Part shown: in pieces, positions 47,014-57,218 of the stretch
Numbering within the stretch: the stretch's first letter is position 1
Layout of the letters: every line of letters starts with the position of its first letter
Assembly (NCBI GenBank): GCA_948567375.1
Contig: OX419755.1
Coordinates: 39,127,001 to 39,191,000, forward strand
DNA length: 64,000 nt
Origin: Lunularia cruciata
Taxonomy: Eukaryota; Streptophyta; Marchantiopsida; Lunulariales; Lunulariaceae
Direction of reading: 5' to 3'
Notes under the pieces: model-generated
Databases searched by the model: none
What the model saw: only the letters and a program-made list of their open reading frames with translations
What the model was told of the DNA's origin: nothing
Position numbers and translations under genes: made by a program

Positions 47014-48715
47014 TCATGTCATTTGTATTGTCGCATCTAGATTGCTTGGACACTGGATTTGCAGTAATAGTAGTGAGAGGTATTTTAGCAATCACAATCA
47101 TTTTATACTGTTTGCATCGTTGGGTGTGCCGTTAGCGGGACCATTGGGGTTTCAGACTTAGCTCAAGTCCATAGGTATACTTTCAAAGTGCAGCTCTAAA
47201 GAGCTCACTTCTATGATGTTGAACTTTCGAGTTCCTAGCTATGGTGGACAAAGGCCGGTGAGCATCACTTGGATTCTCTTAGCTAGAGTGGGTGTGGCTT
47301 GACTATAATCAATGCCCAATTGTTGGCAACTTATAGAGTGACAGATCAAGTATTGATTTGAGTTGAGTTGATTTGTTGGTATTAACAAACTAATTACATC
47401 AAAGAAGTGAGATCATGGGGAAATTGGGTGCAGGAACTGTGAGTGTTGGTGGTATCTCCAAGCTCAATGGATCGTTGGTAGCTTGATCAAAGTTCAAGCT
47501 TTCCTTGGTGTGCAAAAGCTCATTGATTGATGCAAATTTGGTACTGAGGTAGACCGTGTGCGGAAGTGCAGGCCAAATTTCAAGCAAAGAGAAGTAATTT
47601 TTGAGCAATGGTTGTGATTTTCAACTCAAGAGATGAAAGTATGACCAATTTGTTGCAAGTTGGGCTCAGAAAGTGAAATTGAAGGTGGACTTGGAAACCT
47701 ATCCTTGGGAATTTGTGATTTGGAGAAACTCATTTTTTCAATTTGGCTCAAAGTGAAAAGTTAGCAGGAGAATTGGCGGTCATCCAACTTTAGGGTTTAC
47801 ATCAGATTTTTGCAAGAGTTTATGGTAAATTTTAGCTAGATTTGGAGGAGTTTTGCTAGATTTGGAGGAGTTTCACAAATTTGGAGGAGTTTTGCTAGAT
47901 CTAGAGAGAGTTCAAAGTGGCAAGAAGAAATGTCTCATTTGGCTAAATTTTGGTGTTTATAAGGCTTTGAGGCATAAGGCTATGGGCTATGAGGGCCGAG
48001 AAGGGCTAGAAAGGCCAACAAGCCAGCTTGCTTGCATGAGGCTAGCTAGTTTATAGTAGATCTTGGTCATTATTAAGCAAATCTACCCACCCTGCTAGAT
48101 TGTGCGCAACAAGGTTTGACCCTTAGATCTTTGGTTCCTAGGTGCCCTAGCCAATTGGTCCACCCTCACTTGTTGTCCTTGTGACTAGTCCACTATTATC
48201 TATACACTTATAGCTTTGGCTAGGAGAGGCAATTTGATCATATTCTTGGTGATCTTGGTAGCTTAGGATGTAGATAAGAACTCCTATTATGTCAAATGTC
48301 AAATGGTAGTAGAGGCATTCCCGTTTTGCTTTATATTGCTTTTTGTTTAGATTTCTTGTGATTGGACTCCCTTTATTCCTTACTTCTTGTTTGTGCATCA
48401 CGTTTGTATGAGGTGCCTTAAATTTAGAGCGTTGGTGCTTTGGTGTACTCTTGGTGGTGAGGCTGGAGTGATGACCAATCAAATTACCTTTGTTTCTCTC
48501 CAGCAAGGTAGGAAGTGATGACTTGCAGACCATGAGAGTGCATGTTGTGATAGTAGGTTACAAGTCGCCTTTTCTCCTAGTGTAGTTGTCTCAATTAGAG
48601 TTACATTAGTGGGTAGTGTTCCGTTGGTATTGGTACTTGGTGATGCTCAGTTGATGTTGGTACTTGGTGGTGTTTGGTTGGTGGTGTTAGTTCTTTGTGG
48701 GGTATTGTAATACTC
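47014..48715. other. Non-coding stretch with a primer-site-like motif
   Basis: Near 47119-47142, gttgggtgtgccgttagcgg resembles the tRNA-Asp-type primer site of family 2 (50122-50138), so this may be the leader of a decayed relative. A 128-codon minus frame (48147-48533) has no recognised domain and overlaps the SINE-like signal. Confidence 0.35.
48112..48153 (-). repeat. tRNA-like / SINE-head candidate
   Basis: The minus strand has an A-box-like TGGCTAGGGCACC (48141-48153) and a B-box-like GGGTCAAACCT (48112-48122). The 18-base spacing is short for a tRNA (about 33), so a degenerate SINE head is the better reading. Confidence 0.3.
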
Positions 48716-49423
48716 TAAGGACAAGAGAAGAGAGAAAACATAGGTTACACACTCAATATTCTGTGCCCCAAAGGAGCATCTTCTCTTTATTATATAGACA
48801 AAGAGGATCTCTTCCAAGGAAGCTCCACCATAGGATTAGGCACATAGATAGATGACATATCAGCAAGCTCCATCCTTGGATTACTTACTTGGATGGGTGA
48901 CATGTTGGTTTAGGTCCTATCTGGTTGGTCAAACAAGCTTTGATTGGAGGGAATATTTTAGGGAATCTTCTTGTAGGAGTTTCAAAATCACGTGAGTAAG
49001 GTACCATTGGAAATCTCTCTATGAGACAAACCATTACCTCATTGGGGAGGGGAAATTTGCACATTTTTGAGGCCTAATTCATCCGTTTAGGTCTCCAAAA
49101 TTGCCTTCAAAGATTTCAAGCATATTTTGGTTCCTAATCTATTAGTAGAAGTCCCCTTTTGGTGATTCCTCTTTCTGATCTGTTTAGTTCATCATGGGAA
49201 ACATCCTTCTAGATGTTACCAAACCAATTCTCACCTTTAAATCATATGTCTAGCTATAGGTTCTAAGGTTTTCAAATCTATTTTGGTTTTTGCTCTATTA
49301 GTAGAAGTACTCTTTTGGTGATACTTTTATCTGATCTATTTTGAACATCATGTATAATATTATTCTAGATGTTACCAAATTGAATTTCACATCTAGATCA
49401 TATGGCTAGCTCTTGGTATTACA
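48716..49423 (-). mobile_element. 3' LTR of copy B
   Basis: On the minus strand it starts TGTAATACCAAGAGC (49423) and ends at 48716 (plus strand TGTAATACTCTAAGG). The next four bases GACC (49424-49427) belong to the polypurine-tract side and are duplicated after the family 2 element at 57219-57222. Confidence 0.88.
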
Positions 49424-49427
49424 GACC

Positions 49428-50117
49428 TGTAACACCCATTTGTGCATGTGTGTGGTATTGTGATATTTAGCTTGGTATTACAAGTACTTAAGAGATATTA
49501 TTTATAGAGATAAAGGATGGTTCTATATTAGTCATGGTTAGCTAAAGTTAGTCATAGCTAAGATAGAGGGGACCTTACTTTAGAGGAAGTAGAAAAGATG
49601 AGCACCACTATTTTGGATTTTAGTGTGTTGACTTGGTATTATTCCTAGGTGTTTGGCTTTGAGGAAAGAGTTGAGAACTCTTGGGCCCGCAAGTCTTTTT
49701 GTTTTGGATTCTTCTTTAGTCCAAGGATAGCCCATGTGAAGGAATCCTTGACTTAGTGGTTGGGTCAAGATAAGACCACATGCTTAGGGGAATATGCCCA
49801 TGTGAATGGATATTCCTTTCTACTTTTTGACTTTACTTGACTTTTAGTCTAGTAACTTGAGTTACTACGGTAATTAGTAACTTTGGTATGTAACTATTTC
49901 ACAAGTATATAAACAAGGGGTGAGGAAGTACTCATCATCCTTTCACTTGCAACTATCTCTCTCTCATTGAGTTCTCTAGTGAGCAATGTCTTGAGTCTTG
50001 GAGTGTTAGCCTTGGAGGAGTATGATGGAGTTTGGGTTCCTTGCCTACTTAGTCCATGGTGCGCTACCATAATAGCCATCAGAGGTTCATCTTGAGTGAG
50101 AGACAGGCCGGCTCACA
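49428..50117 (+). mobile_element. 5' LTR of the family 2 element
   Basis: 690 bp, TGTAACACCC to GGCTCACA. A TATA box (TATATAAA, 49906-49913) precedes a pyrimidine-rich stretch with repeated ctctct near 49970, placing transcription start in the last 200 bp. Confidence 0.92.
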
Positions 50118-50121
50118 TTTT

Positions 50122-50138
50122 TGGTTCCGTTGCCGGGA
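50122..50138 (+). other. Primer-binding site, tRNA-Asp-like
   Basis: TGGTTCCGTTGCCGGGA begins four bases after the LTR. Athila/Tat-type plant elements use TGGCGCCGTTGCCGGGG, complementary to tRNA-Asp. This site differs at three positions. Confidence 0.7.
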
Positions 50139-51096
50139 CCTTTCTAGAAGGCAAGATAAGGTTCCGCATTCAATTCTACATTAGGCAGAAGGAGGCTATG
50201 AGAGCTCACTTGGAGAGAACATTAGGAGAGGAGAGGGTTGAACTTATATTAGAGAACCAAGATCCATTTGTATACCCTGTAGTTCATTATGATGTCTTTG
50301 ATGTGATTTTGTACATCTTGTACACATGAGAGGAATTGGAGAGATTGTGTGAGCTGGATTGCAGATTTTGGTGATTAAGGTGATTTTGGGCAAAATCTCA
50401 ATTTTGAGATGTGGAATTGAGATTTCTACACATGATAGCTTGGGTTATCTTTCAGTTAGCACACTTGAAATTATTGTGAGAGCTTCTATGCGGACTGGGC
50501 TAGAATTTTTGAAAGTTGATAGGGTAAAGTGCTCCCGCAACTGCATGCTCTCTGGAAAATTGTACAGAGTTTGCCATTTCTTCAATTTTCAGTGAATTGT
50601 CCTGAAACTTTTTAAAAGAATTCAGTGCATTGTATCCTACCTGCTGCCACAAAAATTAGAGAGAGATCGTTCTTGCGCAGGGAGTAATGAGTTTTTGAAG
50701 TGAAGGGGGTGGTTTTCAGACCAAATATGAAATATGGGTGCTGAATAGAAAGATGTCTAGGCCAAATGGCTCAATGAAAAGATCTGAAATTTTGTAGAGA
50801 AGGACGCCCTAGAGTTGTGATCAAGTGGAAAGAATTTCAGAGGACTGTGACATAGTGATTGGGAGATTTGAGTGACATTGTGAGGAAGGGTCAATTTTGC
50901 AAAGTGGAGACCTCATGCATGAGGAGTTTGAGATCAACAAAAAGCATGTTTGAGTGTTTAGATTCATCTTGGGAACATGGAGGGTCATCAAGAGTGGAAA
51001 TTGAGATTATGCAAGGTTCCCCAAGGGTTTGAGGTGATTGTAGGGGTGGATTTGAGGAAAAGAGAGTTTACAATAGAATTTGAAGAGAGTGTTTAG
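50139..51096 (+). other. Long untranslated leader of the family 2 element
   Basis: About 950 bp between the primer site and the leader ORF contain only short frames (50096-50329, 50359-50595) without motifs. Long leaders are usual in this part of the Ty3/gypsy tree. Confidence 0.5.
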
Positions 51097-51450
51097 AGGA
51101 TTCAAAAACCTACACCACTTGGAGGAAAGAGTGAGTCGAAGTGCTTTCTATGTGGAGAGAAGGGACATAAGGCAAGTTCATGTCCATTGACCTTTGAGAG
51201 CAAAAGATTGAGGGAAAGGAGAGGCTTACTTGACTTGGGTTTGCATGTTGGACCTTCTTCACCAAGATTAGGAGGGAGAAGATCTAAGACTAAGGAGTTA
51301 TCTGAGGTTTGTGGAGTGGAAAGACTTCCAAAAGGACATGAGTGTAGTAGAGTAAAAGCACTTTTGGAAACTTTGGTGAAGGATCTTGGAGAGAATCTTA
51401 GTACAACTACAGAAATACTACCACCTTCATCAGCTAGTTCTCAAGATTAG
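51097..51450 (+). CDS. Leader ORF with an extra CCHC zinc knuckle
   Basis: The frame is open from just after a TAG (51094-51096) to 51450, about 117 codons, without an obvious ATG before the motif. It encodes CFLCGEKGHKASSC at 51142-51183 (C-X2-C-X4-H-X4-C), followed by a basic, Arg/Lys-rich tail (SKRLRERRGLLDLG, then RLGGRRSKTKE). This lies upstream of gag, which has its own knuckle at 52524. Ogre/Tat-type elements carry an additional ORF in this place. Whether this is one, or a captured gag piece, is open. Confidence 0.5.
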   Translation, partial: RIQKPTPLGGKSESKCFLCGEKGHKASSCPLTFESKRLRERRGLLDLGLHVGPSSPRLGGRRSKTKELSEVCGVERLPKGHECSRVKALLETLVKDLGENLSTTTEILPPSSASSQD

Positions 51451-51681
51451 TGATGGAGATAATCTTTCAACTTATGGATAAACTATCCATGAGAGTTAGA
51501 TTAATATGCACTCTAGGATTTGATGTTGCTATAGAAATCTTGGAGCAACCTGAACCTTTGTGTTCCCTAGAGTGGATTATTCTCATATGGTGTTAGTCAT
51601 GTATATACTCTATTAGTTATAGAGTGAGAGAAAAGAAAAGAGAAAAAAAAATTTGAGAGAAAAAGATAGTGAGAGGTTAAG

Positions 51682-51951
51682 ATGAGGAAACTTCCGGTTT
51701 TCTTTGGCAAGGATGGAGAAGATGTGGAGGCCTTTGTGAGAGACTTCAAGAGAGCTTGCATAGGAAACAATGAGAGGAGGAAGAATGAGTGGGTCTCATT
51801 ATTACCAGATTTCTTTGAGGATGCAGCACTTACATGGTATGAGTCAGAATACCAAAAGAGAGAGATGAGAGATGGGGAAGAGGAATCTTGGGAGACTTTG
51901 ACTTCAGCACTCATTGAGAACTTTCTTCCTAATGAGATTATGAGATATTGA
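51682..51951 (+). CDS. Family 2 gag, N-terminal part
   Basis: 89 codons starting MRKLPVFFGKDGEDVEAFV, with capsid features DAALTWYESE and SWETLTSALIENFLP. It ends in TGA at 51949-51951, overlapping the ATG of the next frame as TGATG. In related Gag proteins this region continues without a break, so the change of frame (a -1 step) is probably a mutation, although stop-start coupling cannot be excluded. Confidence 0.8.
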   Translation: MRKLPVFFGKDGEDVEAFVRDFKRACIGNNERRKNEWVSLLPDFFEDAALTWYESEYQKREMRDGEEESWETLTSALIENFLPNEIMRY

Positions 51952-53669
51952 TGAGTGAGGTTACATTTCTCAAGCAAGGAGAACAAGAGAAAGTGAGAGT
52001 CTATGTAGAAAGAGTGGAAAAGTTAGAGTCCAGATTTCACATAGTGTTGAGGAAGGGTGGGGATGATGTGAAGACTACAATGATTGGCATAGGGGCCATG
52101 CTCACCAAGAATTTTGTGGGAGGGTTGAGACTACAAATTAGAAGCAAGGTGAGATATGAGAAACCTTCTTCCAAGGTTGAAGCTATCAAGATCGCAATTC
52201 GGATGGAGGAGAGTTTGGAAGGAGATGAGAGTGATTTGGTGGTGAAGGAGGTTGTGCATCCTCCTCAAGGCTACAAGTATGGTGGAACTTCTGATACTTT
52301 GGTGGCAAGGGTTGCACCACAAGTAGTAATTGCTCTAGTTCTTGCACCTCCACCAAAAGATCCACTTCAAACCATCATAGAACAACTTGCAGATCTCAAG
52401 ATCAATGTGGTGCAACTATGGGAGAAGAGAGAGGTAGATCAGAATGTAGGGAGAGGGCCTAGGAGTTATGGAAACTATCCATATAGAGGAGGCCAACCAG
52501 CCAACAATTTCAATGATAGAAATTGTTTTGGTTGTGGAGGAAGAAGCCATATCCAAAGGAATTGCCCAAATTCCACTTACCATGGAGGAAGGGGTTATGA
52601 GGGAGCCAATAGAGGGAAAGAGGGAGGTAGTGAAACCCAAGTGGCTCCTAATCCAAACAAAGGTAAGGGGATAGCATCCATAGATGTGGTTGAGAGAAAG
52701 TACGAGAAGGGAGAGTGCTCAAACTCCAAGGGCCTTAATTTGGAGCTTTTGGCACAAGAGAAGAAGAGAGCTTGTTTTGCAAAGGATATTCACTCTTCTC
52801 AAGGATTTACTTCAAGCAAGGATACTCCTATGTCTACTAGGAGCACTCGCACCTCAACACCATCAACAACAAAGACTCCAAGGAAGAAGTTGGGGATGGA
52901 GGATTTCTTGATTTCAAAGCAACAATGGAACTACAATGTGTTGGAGGATGTTGGTAGTCACAAGGCTAACATCACAGTGGGCCAATTGATTGCTTTAAAC
53001 CTTACCTTGAGAAAGGAGCTTAGAGGTGGTTTGAGTTCTACAAGGAACAAGAAGAAGAAGGCAAAAGTTCCAATATCAATGGGGGTGGTGGATGCCAAGC
53101 CAGCACCATGGGAGGCTTGTGAATATGCCTCCAAGATTGATGTGAGAGTGAATGGTCACAACATCAAGGATGCATTGGTTGATGGAGGATCAGCAGTGAA
53201 TGCCATGTCTGAAAGGTTGATGAAGAAGTTGGGTATGATACCCTCAAGACCTTCAACATTTGTGGTGAGCATGGCAAACAAGCAACAAGTTCGACCAGTA
53301 GGAGTGATGGATAAGGTGGTAGTTTCAGTTATGGGAGTTCAAAATCTCATGACTTTCCAAGTCTTGAAGGATTCAAGCTATGACTTACTTCTTGGGAGGC
53401 CATGGTTGAAAGCAACACGCACAACTGATCGATGGCACAAAGGGTACTTGAGGATTGGGCCATCAAACCATAGAGTCATAGTTCATGTGACTAACACCAC
53501 CAACACTTCACATTCAGATACACCATCTTCTGATTATTGGGAATCAGATTCTGAAGAAGGAGTTTCAGGTGTGGACACAAGCATGGAGGAGGAGACTTCC
53601 ACGGAGGAAGATGAATCTGAATCTGATTCAGATGTGCTATGGATTTTTCACCTAAGCCAGAGGTTCTGA
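51951..53669 (+). CDS. Family 2 gag C-terminus and aspartic protease
   Basis: A 572-codon frame from the ATG at 51951. Residues 1-100 complete the capsid (EKVRVYVERVEKLESRF, then LTKNFVGGLRLQIR). The CCHC knuckle CFGCGGRSHIQRNC starts at residue 192. A Ser/Thr/Lys-rich stretch follows, then the retropepsin-like domain with ALVDGGSAVNAM (Asp at about residue 411; Gly-Gly-Ser in place of Ser/Thr-Gly, a variant seen in plant elements) and YDLLLGRPWLKA. The tail is acidic (EEDESESDSD). The frame overlaps pol by 31 bases in the -1 frame. I see no X-XXY-YYZ slip site in the overlap. Confidence 0.85.
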   Translation: MSEVTFLKQGEQEKVRVYVERVEKLESRFHIVLRKGGDDVKTTMIGIGAMLTKNFVGGLRLQIRSKVRYEKPSSKVEAIKIAIRMEESLEGDESDLVVKEVVHPPQGYKYGGTSDTLVARVAPQVVIALVLAPPPKDPLQTIIEQLADLKINVVQLWEKREVDQNVGRGPRSYGNYPYRGGQPANNFNDRNCFGCGGRSHIQRNCPNSTYHGGRGYEGANRGKEGGSETQVAPNPNKGKGIASIDVVERKYEKGECSNSKGLNLELLAQEKKRACFAKDIHSSQGFTSSKDTPMSTRSTRTSTPSTTKTPRKKLGMEDFLISKQQWNYNVLEDVGSHKANITVGQLIALNLTLRKELRGGLSSTRNKKKKAKVPISMGVVDAKPAPWEACEYASKIDVRVNGHNIKDALVDGGSAVNAMSERLMKKLGMIPSRPSTFVVSMANKQQVRPVGVMDKVVVSVMGVQNLMTFQVLKDSSYDLLLGRPWLKATRTTDRWHKGYLRIGPSNHRVIVHVTNTTNTSHSDTPSSDYWESDSEEGVSGVDTSMEEETSTEEDESESDSDVLWIFHLSQRF

Positions 53670-55477
53670 AGGACCCAGACAAATCACCATTGACACTTGA
53701 GGAGGTAGAGAGAAGGTTAGCTACCCTCAAGTATGGCCCAAATGTTACCAAGGAGGAGAAGGTGAGATTTGAGGAGATTTTCCGCAAGTTCATCCATGTG
53801 TTTGCTTTTAGTTACAAGGATTTGAAGGAAGTCACCTTGGAGGAGCACAAGATAGAGGTGGAGTCACATGCAAGACCAATCCGCCAAAAGCAACGTCGCA
53901 TTAGCCCACCAATATCTTTGGTTGTGAAGGAGGAGATTGATAAGCTCAAGGAGGCTGGATTTATCTTTGAGGTGGAGAATTCAGAATGGGTGTCTCCAAT
54001 TGTCATTGTGAAGAAAAAGAATGGCAAGCTTCGGGTATGTGTGGATTACAAGAAGCTTAATGCTGTTACCAAGAAGGACTACTACCCATTTCCATTCATT
54101 GATGAGATCTTGGAGGAGGTTGCAGGTCATGAGAGGTACAGTTTTGGAGATGGTTATAGTGGATACAATCAAATCAAGATTGCACCAGAGCATCAACAAC
54201 TCACCACATTCACCACACCTTGGGGAACTTACGCTTTCAAGGTCATGCCTTTTGGGCTTTGCAATGCTCTAGCCACATTCCAATGGTTCATGAACAAGGT
54301 ATTTGAACCTTTCATTAGGAAATTTGTGAGAGACTTCATTGATGACTTTTGTGTCTATGGGAGCAAGGAAGAGCACTTTGAGCACCTAATCAAAGTCTTG
54401 CAATGCTTGGATGAGGCAAATGCATCACTCAACCCAGAGAAGTGCATTTTTGGATTTGAAGAAGGTCTACTTTTGTGGCACATCATCTCCAAGGATAGAA
54501 TAGCAGTTGATCCTGAGAAGGTGAGGAAAATCTCAGACCTTCCATTCCCTTCAAGCTTGACAAAGTTATGTCAATTCTTGGGAATGGTTGGGTACTATAG
54601 GAGGTTCATCTTCTCATTTTCCAACAAGGCTTATGCATTGACCATCTACATGAAGAAGGGTGTAGATTACATGGTGATTTTGGAAGACAAGGAGGCTCTC
54701 AAAGCTTTTAAGGAGCTCAAGCAATCCCTTGTTGTAGCTCCAATTCTTGCTAAACCTGATTGGAGTAAGCCTTTCATTCTCTACACTGATGCTTCTAATG
54801 TAGCTATAAGATGCACTCTTAGTCAATTAGACCAAGATGGGCATGATCATCCAATAGCTTATGCTAGTAGGCAGATGGTTTCAGTCGAGAAGAACTACTC
54901 TGTCACGGAGAGAGAAGGGTTGGTAGTGATCTTTGGTCTCAAGAACTTTAGACACTACTTGATTGGAGGGAAAGCCATAATTGTCACGGATCACAAGGCT
55001 TTGAAGTACATCTTCAACAAGCCTAATGTTGAAGGGAGACTAGCAAGATGGATGATACTCTTGTTTGAGTATGACTACACCATTGAGGATAGGCCAGGAA
55101 AGAAACATGCAAATGCTGATTTGTTATCTAGAGCCTATGATCATGATGGAGATGAGCCAGTGGATGATTCTTTCCCGGATGAGGAGCTCATCACAATCTC
55201 AGTCACTCAAGAGGTTCCGATGGAGTACAAGGAGATTTTGGACTTTGTGACAAGAGGTAACTATCCAGAAGGGATGCATGCTAGGGAGAGGAAGGCCCTT
55301 GTAGCAAGATCTAGACCTTACACAATGGTGGAGGATATTCTTTTTCACCAAGGAGCAGATGGTCTACTTCGAAGAGCAGTGGATAAGGAAGAGTCTATCC
55401 TACTCATAAAGGAGTTTCATGAAGGTTTAGTATGTGGAGGACACTTTGCAGGAAAGGTGACTGCTTTTAGATTCTAG
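53639..55477 (+). CDS. Family 2 reverse transcriptase and RNase H (pol)
   Basis: A 612-codon frame. RT: EFSTSK-like linker absent, then SPIVIVKKKNGKLRVCVDY, FGDGYSGYNQIKI with the first catalytic Asp, TPWGTYAFKVMPFGLCNA, and FIDDFCVYG with the Asp pair at residues 235-236. RNase H: LYTDASNVAI (Asp 384), TEREG (Glu 424), VTDHKALKYIF (Asp 451) and NADLLSR (Asp 494), so all four acidic residues are present. The frame runs into the start of integrase (LVCGGHFAGKV) and ends early after a one-base loss near 55465-55475 compared with the old copy at 42421. Confidence 0.88.
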   Translation: MDFSPKPEVLKDPDKSPLTLEEVERRLATLKYGPNVTKEEKVRFEEIFRKFIHVFAFSYKDLKEVTLEEHKIEVESHARPIRQKQRRISPPISLVVKEEIDKLKEAGFIFEVENSEWVSPIVIVKKKNGKLRVCVDYKKLNAVTKKDYYPFPFIDEILEEVAGHERYSFGDGYSGYNQIKIAPEHQQLTTFTTPWGTYAFKVMPFGLCNALATFQWFMNKVFEPFIRKFVRDFIDDFCVYGSKEEHFEHLIKVLQCLDEANASLNPEKCIFGFEEGLLLWHIISKDRIAVDPEKVRKISDLPFPSSLTKLCQFLGMVGYYRRFIFSFSNKAYALTIYMKKGVDYMVILEDKEALKAFKELKQSLVVAPILAKPDWSKPFILYTDASNVAIRCTLSQLDQDGHDHPIAYASRQMVSVEKNYSVTEREGLVVIFGLKNFRHYLIGGKAIIVTDHKALKYIFNKPNVEGRLARWMILLFEYDYTIEDRPGKKHANADLLSRAYDHDGDEPVDDSFPDEELITISVTQEVPMEYKEILDFVTRGNYPEGMHARERKALVARSRPYTMVEDILFHQGADGLLRRAVDKEESILLIKEFHEGLVCGGHFAGKVTAFRF

Positions 55478-56520
55478 ATGCAGGTTACCATTGGAGAGGG
55501 ATTTTCAAAGATTGTCTTGATTATTGCAAAACTTGTCATGTTTGTCAAGCTTTTGCTAGAAAGTCTACATCCACTCCACCACTTAGATCAATTCCATTGC
55601 TATGACCTTTTGAGAAGTAGGGAATTGATTTTGTAGGTCCTCTCAATAGAACCCCAAGGAACAATCAATACATTGTAGTAGTTACTGATTACCTTACCAA
55701 GGCTAGAGGCTAGACCATTGAGGGACAAGAATGAAAATGAAGTGGGTAGATTTCTTTATGAATGCATTATCACTAGGTTTGGATGCCCTTTGGAGTTAGT
55801 TTCTGATAGAGGAGGAGAGTTTACAGGAAGCATTACTACAGCCATGCTACGACATTTCTCTATCACACATAGAGTAACTACATCCTATAAGCCAAATTCC
55901 AATGGCTTGGCAGAGAGAACCAATCAGACCTTGTGCATGATGTTGGCCAAAGATGCAGAAATGGAGGGGCTAAACATCATTGGGACAAGAGGATTCATGC
56001 AGTTTTGTGGGAGTATAGGACAACCATGAAGACTTCCACCGGATTTTCTCCATTTCAATTGGTGTATGGTATTGAGTCTACCTTACCTATTCACTTTGAT
56101 CTTCCTACCTTCCAAAGCATTCATAGGAGATTGAAGAAAGCACAAGGAGGCGATGAGAAGTCAAGGAAGGATCAACTCATGGAGTTGGAAGAGGCAAGAG
56201 CAGTTGCTATGGTTTGAGTAGAGCAAGCCCAAAGGAAACAAAAGGAGAGCTATGACAAGAGGCAAGGCAAGAAGAAGGTGGAGCCTTTCAAAGAAGGTGA
56301 TTGGGTAATGTTGTTTGATTCCATCCGATTCAAGAGAGTGCAAAAGAAGTTTTTGCCTAAGTACTTTGGACCTTTCATAGTGGAAGGTGTGGGGCAATTA
56401 CACCTATGATCTCAAGGAGTTGGGAAGAAGATACTTTGATAGGATTAACCATGATAAGTTGAAGATGTACCATAGAAGGTAGAGAGACCTTCACTTTGAG
56501 GACAAAGTGAAAACTTAGTC
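55478..56520 (+). pseudogene. Family 2 integrase, frameshifted
   Basis: After the frameshift the integrase continues in pieces: GYHWRGIFKDCLDYCKTCH and CQAFARKS (zinc domain), GIDFVGPLNRTP (first Asp), 55718-56029 with LELVSDRGGEFTGSI (second Asp) and NGLAERTNQTLCMMLAKDA (Glu), then 55933-56217 and a C-terminal part with FKEGDWVMLFDSI and KFLPKYFGPF. The catalytic triad is preserved in the pieces, but at least four shifts or stops separate them. Confidence 0.85.
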
Positions 56521-56530
56521 CAAGGGTAAA

Positions 56531-57218
56531 TGTAACACCCATTTGTGCATGTGTGTGGTATTGTGATATTTAGCTTGGTATTACAAGTACTTAAGAGATA
56601 TTATTTAGAGATAAAAGATGGTTCTATATTATTCATGAGTAGCTAAAGTTAGTCATAGCTTAGATAGAGGGGACCTTACTTTAGAGGAAGTAGAAAAGAT
56701 GAGCACCACTATTTTGGATTTTAGTGTGTTGACTTGGTATTATTCCTAGGTGTTTGGCTTTGAGGAAAGAGTTGAGAACTCTTGGGCCCGCAAGTCTTTT
56801 TGTTTTGGATTCTTCTTTAGTCCAAGGATAGCCCATGTGAAGGAATCCTTGACTTAGTGGTTGGGTCAAGATAAGACCACATGCTTAGTGGAATATGCCC
56901 ATGTGAATGGATATTCCTTTCTACTTTTTGACTTTACTTGACTTTTAGTCTAGTAACTTGAGTTACTACGGTAATTAGTAACTTTGGTATGTAACTATTT
57001 CACAAGTATATAAACAAGGGGTGAGGAAGTACTCATCATCCTTTCACTTGCAACTATCTCTCTCTCATTGAGTTCTCTAGTGAGCAATGTCTTGAGTCTT
57101 GGAGTGTTAGCCTTGGAGGAGTATGATGGAGTTTGGGTTCCTTGCCTACTTAGTCCATGGTGCGCTACCATAATAGCCATCAGAGGTTCATTCTGAGTGA
57201 GAGACAGGCCGGCTCACA
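56531..57218 (+). mobile_element. 3' LTR of the family 2 element
   Basis: 688 bp, TGTAACACCC to GGCTCACA, almost identical to 49428-50117. GACC follows at 57219-57222 and then CTCCCTCC, the purine tract of copy B on the other strand. Confidence 0.92.

Larger units (their letters stand above)
49428..57218 (+). mobile_element. Family 2 Ty3/gypsy element, nearly complete
   Basis: A 7.8-kb plus-strand element: 5' LTR, tRNA-Asp-like primer site, a long leader with an extra ORF, gag, protease, RT, RNase H, integrase and 3' LTR. No chromodomain was found. With the Asp-type primer site this suggests the non-chromovirus (Tat/Athila-like) side of Ty3/gypsy, by inference. The two LTRs differ by eight substitutions and one 2-base gap by my count, so the insertion is fairly recent. 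It is flanked by GACC (GACCT if a shared T is counted). Confidence 0.9.

Noticed and set aside
49580-49768. A 62-codon minus frame conserved at 43687, 49580 and 56681
   Set aside because: It lies inside the family 2 LTR and is conserved only because the LTR is repeated. It is antisense to the element and has no motif.
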